Of a stretch of 64,000 nt of DNA, positions 1 through 6,689 are shown one piece after another (the first letter of the stretch is position 1; the number at the start of each line of letters is the position of its first letter). The DNA is from Pyrinomonadaceae bacterium (lineage in GTDB: Bacteria > Acidobacteriota > Blastocatellia > Pyrinomonadales > Pyrinomonadaceae): assembly GCA_021463165.1 (NCBI GenBank), contig JAJTWY010000004.1, positions 62,001 through 126,000 on the forward strand, in the 5' to 3' direction. Below the pieces are notes generated by a model, which was not told where the DNA came from, searched no databases, and saw only the letters and a program-made list of their open reading frames with translations. The position numbers were made by a program, and so were the translations under genes.

Positions 1-1313
1 GCAAAGGACGCATGAACATCGTCGGGCACAAACGTCGGGTCGGAATAGACGACTTGTAGCGTTGGCTTCGGACTTCCAAAAACCAACTGGAGGTCGATAC
101 GGCGATTCTCGCTTAATTCGATGCTTTCTTTTTGTTCAAGCGGCCCTTCCGGTGGCGGAGAAGCGACGGGCATCAACATGAGCCTCGTCTGCTGTCCGCC
201 AAAGATTTCTATAAAGTCTATAGATTCGTCATCGCCAAGAGACAGTGAAAATTCGCTCTTGGCGGAGTTGACCTTTTGAGCGGTATGCACGTAACCGTTC
301 ACGGCAACTTGAAGTTCGCGCGGAAAATGCTCGAATACTTCCCGAGCTCTCATCCGCAGGAGTCGTCCGGCATTCGGTGAACCCGAGCCACCCGAATCAC
401 CGCCGTTGCCGCCACCCCGGCCGAAGCCTCCGCCTCCAGAATCGTTCTTGTTCGAATCTTTCCCTATCATATCGGTAGGATATCGATCAGCCAGCAACGG
501 CAGATCGAGAGCAATGTTTATCCTGTCCAGACAAGATGCGCAGCTCACAAGGTGAGCCAGTTCGTCTACGCTGAGGGCCGCCGCAATCTCATCGGTCGTT
601 TTTCCGTATAATTCCGTCAAGCGGTCCTCGGTGAGATGCTTGCCGCGTATAGCACTAAAGATCGTTTGCCTCAACTCGGCGAGTATGGCGGCGGTGTCGC
701 CTGCGAGGCTGTTGAAATCCCTTACGGGGGACGTTTGTTCATGCTTTTCCGCCCTCAGAAATCTGAGCTTTTCAGGATCGTTCAGATAAGCCTTAGCTTC
801 GCCTCGGGCAGTATAGAGCCAAACCTTGACGGTCTGAATGGAGTTGTTCAGCACATCCGCGATCTCCCGCGGGTAATAGCCGTGGAAGAAGCGTAATATG
901 AGAACGCTCGCAGCTTTGGACGACTCCTTACGAAAACACACGAACTCACAGATGCCGCGAAGTTCGTCCAGTACTTCAAGATCGTTCAGGATACTGCTTC
1001 TACGCAGGCCGATCTCCGCCGAATCGCATTCAAGGGGGCTGAATTGTTGCCATTGGCGGTTTGCAGCCTTGCGGATCTGTGAAAGATGAAGATGTCGGAG
1101 TATCCCATAAATGTAGGACTCGACGTTGTTGATCCCGGAAATCTCAGGTTGCGAAAACGTGAACTGAATGAATGCTTCCTGCAGAAGATCCTCGGCCGCT
1201 TGTCGATCTTTGTCCGCAAGATGCAGCGCCCATTTCATTAGACGGTCGTACCTTTCGAGGAAAAGCTCCTCGTGACTCGGGTTTTCGACCAGTTTTAATT
1301 GCTGCCTTGGCAT
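1..1313 (-). CDS. ECF-type RNA polymerase sigma factor with fused zinc-motif and long C-terminal extension (3' end cut by window)
   Basis: The reading frame is open from an ATG at 1313 to the window edge (437 codons) and runs off. Residues about 15-85 resemble sigma-70 region 2 (AEDLLQEAFIQF) and residues about 110-175 resemble region 4 with a helix-turn-helix (YYPREIADVLNNSIQTVKVW). Unlike a normal ECF factor of about 190 residues it continues: residues 254-261 read HLVSCASC, the H-x3-C-x2-C pattern of zinc-binding anti-sigma domains, then a glycine-rich linker (about 293-312) and a beta-rich tail. I infer a sigma factor carrying its own regulatory domain; the partner or signal is unknown. 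It is divergent from the next ECF gene, sharing a 333 bp intergenic region. Confidence 0.8.
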   Translation of the reverse strand, partial: MPRQQLKLVENPSHEELFLERYDRLMKWALHLADKDRQAAEDLLQEAFIQFTFSQPEISGINNVESYIYGILRHLHLSQIRKAANRQWQQFSPLECDSAEIGLRRSSILNDLEVLDELRGICEFVCFRKESSKAASVLILRFFHGYYPREIADVLNNSIQTVKVWLYTARGEAKAYLNDPEKLRFLRAEKHEQTSPVRDFNSLAGDTAAILAELRQTIFSAIRGKHLTEDRLTELYGKTTDEIAAALSVDELAHLVSCASCLDRINIALDLPLLADRYPTDMIGKDSNKNDSGGGGFGRGGGNGGDSGGSGSPNAGRLLRMRAREVFEHFPRELQVAVNGYVHTAQKVNSAKSEFSLSLGDDESIDFIEIFGGQQTRLMLMPVASPPPEGPLEQKESIELSENRRIDLQLVFGSPKPTLQVVYSDPTFVPDDVHASF

Positions 1314-1646
1314 GATTTGTCCTATACCAGTATTGCGGACAAGCTACTCAAATGTGAATGTTCTGTTATGAAGTGGTCGTGAGATAGGGAAAGGTTTATC
1401 CGAATGGGAAGAAAAGTTCATTCTTGATATCAGCAAGTGTGCGAGATCAATTGTCGGCGCTTACAGACGACTCTCGTTTAGGCTCGTGCATTTGAAATTA
1501 GAGTTATGATTTCGGGGCGGTTTTTGAGAACTGTTTGCTTTGTTGATCCTTCTGTCTGTGAAAATTGCTAAAGATTTCGGCTCCGTTGTCGTTAAAACTT
1601 AGGCTGAGTCGTCTTACTTACAAGAACTCTTGGTAAAGGGCTGAAA
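1314..1646. other. Divergent intergenic region between two ECF sigma genes
   Basis: About 330 bp without a convincing ORF. It must carry promoters for both divergent sigma genes, but I could not pick a clear -35/-10 pair. The plus-strand gene has a purine-rich stretch (AAAGGGCTGAAA) just before its ATG. Confidence 0.5.
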
Positions 1647-2234
1647 ATGAACCCGAACTGCTTGGCATTTGGAGATAACTCGGTCGCAGGGGCCGAGGTT
1701 CGTGCCGCAGTCGAATACACTATCCAAAATAGCGTGCTTTTGGAACAGAAGGTTGAGGAGTTGTTTGGACGGTGGCGTGAGCCGATCTATCGATATTTGG
1801 TGGCGGCATTTGGTACTGCGACCGACGCTGAAGATATCGTTCAGGAGAGCTTTATTCGGCTTTATCGGGCCCTGCACGAGGGACAGTCGATCGAGAATTC
1901 ACGAGCGTGGCTCTATAGAACTGCCCACAATCGGGCGCTGGATCAAATAAAACATCAGCGGTTTTTGGAACCGGTTAATGAAATTACATGGGAAGCCTTG
2001 CTGGGAGCGTTGCCGGATCTGTCGCTCAACCCTGAGGAAGACCTTCTCGCAAACGAACGAATGATGAGGATCCATGAAGCGATGCAAACTCTATCATCGC
2101 AGGAAAAACAGTGCTTGCACCTTCGGTCGACCGGTTTCCGATATCGCGAGATAGCAGAGATCATGAACGTCGCGGTTCCGACCGTTAGTGAGTATTTGAA
2201 ACGGGCGATCAACAAGCTGGGCAAGGTGAAATGA
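1647..2234 (+). CDS. ECF-type RNA polymerase sigma factor
   Basis: A 195-residue protein of normal ECF length. Region 2 covers about 40-110 (DAEDIVQESFIRLYRAL, then SRAWLYRTAHNRALD), and region 4 covers about 135-190 with a helix-turn-helix (FRYREIAEIMNVAVPTVSEY). It should direct RNA polymerase core to a small regulon. Its stop overlaps the start of the following anti-sigma gene in an ATGA tetranucleotide, so the two are translationally coupled and the partner is almost certainly its cognate inhibitor. The start was chosen for the purine-rich upstream sequence; an internal start near residue 30 would also keep region 2 intact. Confidence 0.9.
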   Translation: MNPNCLAFGDNSVAGAEVRAAVEYTIQNSVLLEQKVEELFGRWREPIYRYLVAAFGTATDAEDIVQESFIRLYRALHEGQSIENSRAWLYRTAHNRALDQIKHQRFLEPVNEITWEALLGALPDLSLNPEEDLLANERMMRIHEAMQTLSSQEKQCLHLRSTGFRYREIAEIMNVAVPTVSEYLKRAINKLGKVK

Positions 2235-3538
2235 TGGAGACGTTTAATTCGGAAAATTGGACGGACGAGAATTGGCATCCGAGTGACGAGGAGCTGCTGA
2301 TGCTAATGGACGGGGAACTTTCGGACAAGGAACTTTCCTTAGGACGTTCGCATCTCGACGCGTGTTGGACTTGCCGGGCCCGCTCTGAAGAGCTCCAATC
2401 CACAATTTCGTCCTTCGTCAAATACAGCGAATTGATCCTCAATCCGCTTATCGACGGCTCTCCAAGGAACTGGGGTGGATTCAAGTCCAGGCTGAATAGC
2501 GCCGCTGCGGATCTTGGACAGCGACGTCCGTGGTATCGAAGTCTTCAATTATCCTTCAACAAAACGCGGGTTGGGCGGTTGAGAATATTCGACAGCCTCC
2601 GTTCGGGCATCGCTTTTCTCGGACGACATAGGTTAGTCGGTCTGCCGGCGGCCGTCATAATCGTTTTCGCCGGGTTGCTTGCTTGGCTAGTAATTTCACC
2701 CGGAGATAGTATTTCTGCGAGCGAGATCTTGAGTGAAAGTGATAGACGTGCCGCTCTTTGGTATAGACAGCCCAACAAGGTTCTGCATTGGGCTTCGGAG
2801 ACAACTCTCGCGAATAATTCACAGCTACCCGACGGAAAATATACATCGCTTCACTGGCTGAACAATACGGACGGGCAGTCCCGCCGGTTGATCCGCAAAT
2901 TCGATCAAAATGGGCTCTTGGTGTGGGCAGCGTGGACGCGCGCGGACGGATCTGATGTTGTCTACGACCGCTTCCCCAACGGTGAGATAGAGATCTACCC
3001 CTCTGCGAAGGCTCTTCGCGAATACGTTGCCGGAGTGGACGAAAAGCGGCGGCCTACACTGGAACGGTATATCCAGTTATCCGAGAATCTTCAACAGATC
3101 GAGGAAACGATAACAACGAGAGGGCAGGCCCTCGATGTAGCGTCCAACAATGCGACACTTCAAATTCTCAAAAGTGATGATGTCGGGAAAGTCTTTCGGA
3201 TCAGGCTTGTCTCAGGCCCAAATGAAGTCGAAGGGACCGCTGCCGCAGAGATGGAATATGACATAGCAGCAGATACTTTTGTTAAGCAGCGACTGAGGTC
3301 CGTCAGGTACCATTTCGACGGGAAGATCGAGGTTGAAGACTACAAATTGGCATTCTACCGTGAAGCATCCGTCGAAGATTTTAATGCTAATGACTTGAGC
3401 AAAGAGATGGAACAAAGCTCGAAGATCGTTTACGTCACACCGGAGGCATTTCTCAAATATGTTACGCCGGAGGCAGTTCTGAAGCTTGCAGAGTCGATCG
3501 AGGCATTCAACACGCGAAACCATCAGCGGGCGAAATAA
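2231..3538 (+). CDS. Membrane anti-sigma factor with zinc-finger N-terminus and large extracytoplasmic domain
   Basis: 435 residues. The cytoplasmic part has the anti-sigma zinc pattern H41-x3-C45-x2-C48 (HLDACWTC) after an acidic helix. One membrane segment lies at about 136-157 (GLPAAVIIVFAGLLAWLVI). The remaining 270 residues are predicted outside the cytoplasm and resemble no enzyme I recognise; they are rich in beta-type sequence and could sense an envelope signal. The C-terminal region holds a 9-residue tandem duplication (YVTPEAFLK then YVTPEAVLK). It overlaps the upstream ECF sigma gene by 4 bp. Role as its inhibitor is inferred from order and motif. Confidence 0.85.
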   Translation: MMETFNSENWTDENWHPSDEELLMLMDGELSDKELSLGRSHLDACWTCRARSEELQSTISSFVKYSELILNPLIDGSPRNWGGFKSRLNSAAADLGQRRPWYRSLQLSFNKTRVGRLRIFDSLRSGIAFLGRHRLVGLPAAVIIVFAGLLAWLVISPGDSISASEILSESDRRAALWYRQPNKVLHWASETTLANNSQLPDGKYTSLHWLNNTDGQSRRLIRKFDQNGLLVWAAWTRADGSDVVYDRFPNGEIEIYPSAKALREYVAGVDEKRRPTLERYIQLSENLQQIEETITTRGQALDVASNNATLQILKSDDVGKVFRIRLVSGPNEVEGTAAAEMEYDIAADTFVKQRLRSVRYHFDGKIEVEDYKLAFYREASVEDFNANDLSKEMEQSSKIVYVTPEAFLKYVTPEAVLKLAESIEAFNTRNHQRAK

Positions 3539-3559
3539 TTTTTGCGATTAACCTAGGCG

Positions 3560-3621
3560 GCTGCGAAATTAAACCCGTCGCAGCGAAACAGAGGAGCTGA
3601 CGAAAGGCATCACTTTCCGTC
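3560..3621 (+). promoter_or_regulatory. Two consecutive hairpins in the leader before a small ORF and dsbD-like gene
   Basis: A 7-bp perfect stem GCTGCGA/TCGCAGC spans 3560-3584, and a second stem pairs 3599-3606 with 3613-3621 (GACGAAAG with CTTTCCGTC, one bulged base). They lie between the anti-sigma stop and the 51-codon ORF. The first lacks a U-tract, so this is not a standard terminator. I do not recognise a known riboswitch consensus. Confidence 0.35.
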
Positions 3622-3676
3622 TGAGAGTAAACGTGTCTTTTGGAAACGAGGGCTACGAGAGCGATGGGAATAGGAA

Positions 3677-3832
3677 ATGATGAAACCCCTTCTAAAACAT
3701 TTGCGAATAACATTTCTCACCTCGACCTTCGTTCTTTCCGTGCCTCAACTGTCGGCGGAATCAGGCAATGCTGGCACCGCGGATAATGACCCAAAGAATG
3801 CCACTGCCGAGAAAGACGACCTGAAGCGATAG
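3677..3832 (+). CDS. Small predicted secreted protein (51 aa), unknown function
   Basis: The frame ATGATGAAACCC... to TAG encodes 51 residues. The first 27 look like a Sec signal peptide: basic start (MMKPLLKHLR), hydrophobic core (ITFLTSTFVLSV) and a small-residue end (LSAES). The remaining roughly 24 residues are polar and charged (GNAGTADNDPKN...EKDDLKR). A GGAATAGGAA stretch precedes the start. It sits 39 bp before the DsbD-like gene. It could be a real small exported peptide, a leader peptide, or the stump of a longer secreted gene. No family recognised. Confidence 0.4.
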   Translation: MMKPLLKHLRITFLTSTFVLSVPQLSAESGNAGTADNDPKNATAEKDDLKR

Positions 3833-3871
3833 TCGAAAGGCTTCTCTCGGAAAAGAAGTGACCGAAATTGA

Positions 3872-5980
3872 ATGCTGCAGATGACCATCAAATTCCGATT
3901 TCTGGCGACTCCTCTTGCGCTGATCTTTTTACTTGGCATTGGAGTACACGCTCAGGATCCCGTGTCGGTTTCGATGTCGGTGCGACAGGCAAAGGCAAAA
4001 CCGGGCGACAAAGTTACAGCACAGATCTCGGTATCCATCAGCGGTGATTGGAAGATGTACTCGATCACGCAGGGAGGCGGCGGGCCGATCCCCACCACGA
4101 TAAGAGTATCCGAAGGAATCTTTAAGGCTGCCGGATCGCCGCGAGGGACTTCGCCCAAGAAAGCCATGGATCCCAACTTTGGGATCATGACCGAGTATTA
4201 CGCTGGGAGTGCATCGTTCACGGTTCCGGTCTCAGTCGATGCGGCGGCGCAACCGGGACCTCAAACGCTCACGATCAGTATTCGATACCAAGTTTGCAAC
4301 GAAACGCTGTGTCTTCCGCCAAAGACCAAACGGGTTTCGGCTGCCGTCGAGATTGTGGCTGGATCTGTAAATGAAACTGTTGCGTCTCCCACACCAACAC
4401 CAACGCCCAGTCCAACGCCAACACCGGTCGCCAACGCTAATACGAACGCGAATTCCAACACCGCTGTCGCCAACGCAAATATAGCGGACGGGAACTCGAA
4501 CTTCGATACAAACACCGCGGCGATGCTCGGAAACGATGAATCGATAAGCCCGCCGCTTGGTTCGGAGTCCGCGACGGTTGCAGCGACGGCTCCAGGAGGC
4601 ATCGATTCAAGTCAATCGCTATGGTCATTCATCTGGCTGGCAATGACCGTTGGAGCGCTGTCCCTGCTCACTCCTTGCGTGTTTCCGATGATCCCGATCA
4701 CTGTTTCATACTTCACGAATCACGCGGCCGGACACCGCAGCGCGGCTATACGTGACGCAGTGGTCTATGCCCTCGGGATCATCCTTACTTTCACAGCACT
4801 TGGTGTGGCACTGGCCATTCTTTTCGGTGCAGCGGGAATAAACCAGTTTGCGGCAAGCCCGTGGGTGAACTTGGCGATTACGGCAATTTTTGTCGCCTTT
4901 GCTCTGAGCCTTTTCGGATCCTTCAACATCGGAATACCGACGAGCATCCTTACAAAGCTGGACGCATTTCAGCGAAGAAAGGAAGGGCAAGGAAGCGGTG
5001 GAAGAACAATTGCCATTCTTCTGATGGGACTGACGTTCTCCCTAACATCGTTCACATGTACCGCGCCGTTTGTCGGTTCGCTGCTCGTGATGGCGGCGCA
5101 GGGGGACTGGACGATGCCGATAATTGGGATGCTCGCTTTCTCGACGATCTTTGCACTGCCTTTCTTCGTTCTCGCCCTTGCGCCTCAACTGGTTTCACAG
5201 CTTCCCAGATCAGGCGGCTGGCTGAACTCGGTGAAGGTCGTGATGGGCTTTCTCGAGATCGCGGCCGCCATGAAGTTCCTATCGAACGTCGATCTCGTCT
5301 GGGGTTGGGGGATCTTCACCCGCGAGATCGTATTGGCGAGTTGGGTCACGATCGCTCTGCTCATCGGGCTGTACCTGCTCGGGAAGTTTCAGCTCTCGCA
5401 CGATACTGCAACGGTAAGGCTAGGAGCGGGCCGCTTGCTTGCATCGATCCTGTTCCTATCGATGGGGTTCTATTTTCTAACGGGCCTGTTTGGAGCTCGT
5501 CTCGGAGAGATCGAATCATTCCTGCCGCCTGCTACAGAAAGTTCATTCGTAGCAATGAGGCAAGGGAATGCATCCGAGAACGGGGGCGGTGAGCTGAATT
5601 GGATGAAGAACGATTACACCGGTGCATTGGAACGGGCTAAGCAGGAAAACAAGGCTGTTTTTATCGATTTCACGGGATATACATGTACCAACTGCCGCTG
5701 GATGGAAGCCAATATGTTTCCCAAGCCCGCCGTTCGGCGTGAGCTTGAGAAGTATGTTCGAGTTCAACTCTACACAGACGGCGAGGGGGAGCCGTATGAG
5801 GGCTTCCAATTGATGCAGCAGGAGAAGTTCAATACGGTGGCTCTGCCGCTGTACGCGATCGTATCCGCGGAAGGCAATATTCTAGCTACCTTCCCGGGTC
5901 TGACGAGAAGCGAGCCAGAATTCGTTTCGTTTCTTCAGTCGGGAGGCGGAAACGTGATCGCGGCTCTCGAAGAAAGATAG
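3872..5980 (+). CDS. DsbD-like thiol:disulfide interchange protein
   Basis: 702 residues in the full DsbD plan: signal peptide (1-27), periplasmic alpha-like domain (about 30-165) with Cys142 and Cys147 (CNETLC), membrane reductase domain (about 245-560) with Cys269 (TPCVFPMIP) and Cys396 (SFTCTAPF), and a C-terminal thioredoxin-like domain with Cys605-Thr-Asn-Cys608. The family carries electrons from cytoplasmic thioredoxin to periplasmic substrates. Between the alpha-like and membrane domains is an unusual linker, Thr-Pro repeats followed by Asn/Ala-rich sequence (about 168-210). ATG at 3872 or 3881 are both possible starts; no strong ribosome site separates them. Likely co-transcribed with the PRC-barrel gene 23 bp downstream. 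Confidence 0.9.
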   Translation: MLQMTIKFRFLATPLALIFLLGIGVHAQDPVSVSMSVRQAKAKPGDKVTAQISVSISGDWKMYSITQGGGGPIPTTIRVSEGIFKAAGSPRGTSPKKAMDPNFGIMTEYYAGSASFTVPVSVDAAAQPGPQTLTISIRYQVCNETLCLPPKTKRVSAAVEIVAGSVNETVASPTPTPTPSPTPTPVANANTNANSNTAVANANIADGNSNFDTNTAAMLGNDESISPPLGSESATVAATAPGGIDSSQSLWSFIWLAMTVGALSLLTPCVFPMIPITVSYFTNHAAGHRSAAIRDAVVYALGIILTFTALGVALAILFGAAGINQFAASPWVNLAITAIFVAFALSLFGSFNIGIPTSILTKLDAFQRRKEGQGSGGRTIAILLMGLTFSLTSFTCTAPFVGSLLVMAAQGDWTMPIIGMLAFSTIFALPFFVLALAPQLVSQLPRSGGWLNSVKVVMGFLEIAAAMKFLSNVDLVWGWGIFTREIVLASWVTIALLIGLYLLGKFQLSHDTATVRLGAGRLLASILFLSMGFYFLTGLFGARLGEIESFLPPATESSFVAMRQGNASENGGGELNWMKNDYTGALERAKQENKAVFIDFTGYTCTNCRWMEANMFPKPAVRRELEKYVRVQLYTDGEGEPYEGFQLMQQEKFNTVALPLYAIVSAEGNILATFPGLTRSEPEFVSFLQSGGGNVIAALEER

Positions 5981-6003
5981 ACGAACGGAAAACTATTTAC
6001 CTT

Positions 6004-6654
6004 ATGTTGCGATCGCTTAACAGCTTTCGTGGGGTGCAACTGTACGCCACCGACGGCCACATCGGAAAGATCTCCGAGTTCTTCTTTGAAGATAGAGACT
6101 GGACGGTCCTCTACATGGCGGCGGATACCGGAGATTGGCTTCCCGGTAAGCGGGCTCTCGTTCCCCCTGCGAGCCTGGGTGAGGCAGATTGGGTAGAGCG
6201 AAAGATCAACGTGATGGTCACACGCGAAGACATCGAAAGTAGTCCTAACATCGATCTTCATCAACCCATAACGCGAGAGCAGGAAGTTGCGTACTTCGCC
6301 CATTTCGGTTGGGCATGTCTCTGGGATGGCGAGTTGCGTTCCTCTTCTGAGGTCATCGGGTTGCCGGTTGTTTCTGGGGCCGTGAAACTCGGTCGAGTCG
6401 ACGATCTGGTTATTGACGACCAGTGGATCATCCGGTACTTGGCGATCTCATCAGGAGTGGATAAAGAACGCGAGAGTTTCTTGATGCCGCCGAGGCTCCT
6501 AGAGAACGCCGATTGGAGGCGATCGGAACTCACGATCGCGCTTTCTTCGGACGTGATCCGCTCCAGTCCTGCATTTGAGCCGGGGCAACGGATCACCCGC
6601 GATCATGAAGTGGACATCTACAGACATTTTTCCGCCAACCCATACTGGGAGTAA
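6004..6654 (+). CDS. Protein with two PRC-barrel domains
   Basis: 216 residues made of two similar halves. Each has a beta-barrel start of the PRC type (GVQLYATDGHIGKISEFFF, and GAVKLGRVDDLVIDDQWII) followed by a segment that predicts a short helical tail (ITREQEVAYFAHFGW and ITRDHEVDIYRHFSA). No signal peptide or membrane segment, so probably cytoplasmic. PRC-barrels occur in photosynthetic reaction centre subunit H, RimM and many stress-linked proteins; none of these functions can be assigned here. It follows the DsbD-like gene by 23 bp and precedes an M16 protease by 35 bp. Confidence 0.8.
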   Translation: MLRSLNSFRGVQLYATDGHIGKISEFFFEDRDWTVLYMAADTGDWLPGKRALVPPASLGEADWVERKINVMVTREDIESSPNIDLHQPITREQEVAYFAHFGWACLWDGELRSSSEVIGLPVVSGAVKLGRVDDLVIDDQWIIRYLAISSGVDKERESFLMPPRLLENADWRRSELTIALSSDVIRSSPAFEPGQRITRDHEVDIYRHFSANPYWE

Positions 6655-6689
6655 ACGACCTTGTAAATGCACAAAAGAGGAATAGAGCA

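Noticed and set aside
3560..3621. Known riboswitch (c-di-GMP, TPP or fluoride type) in the dsbD leader
   Set aside because: Stems are present but none of the conserved core sequences of these classes could be aligned.
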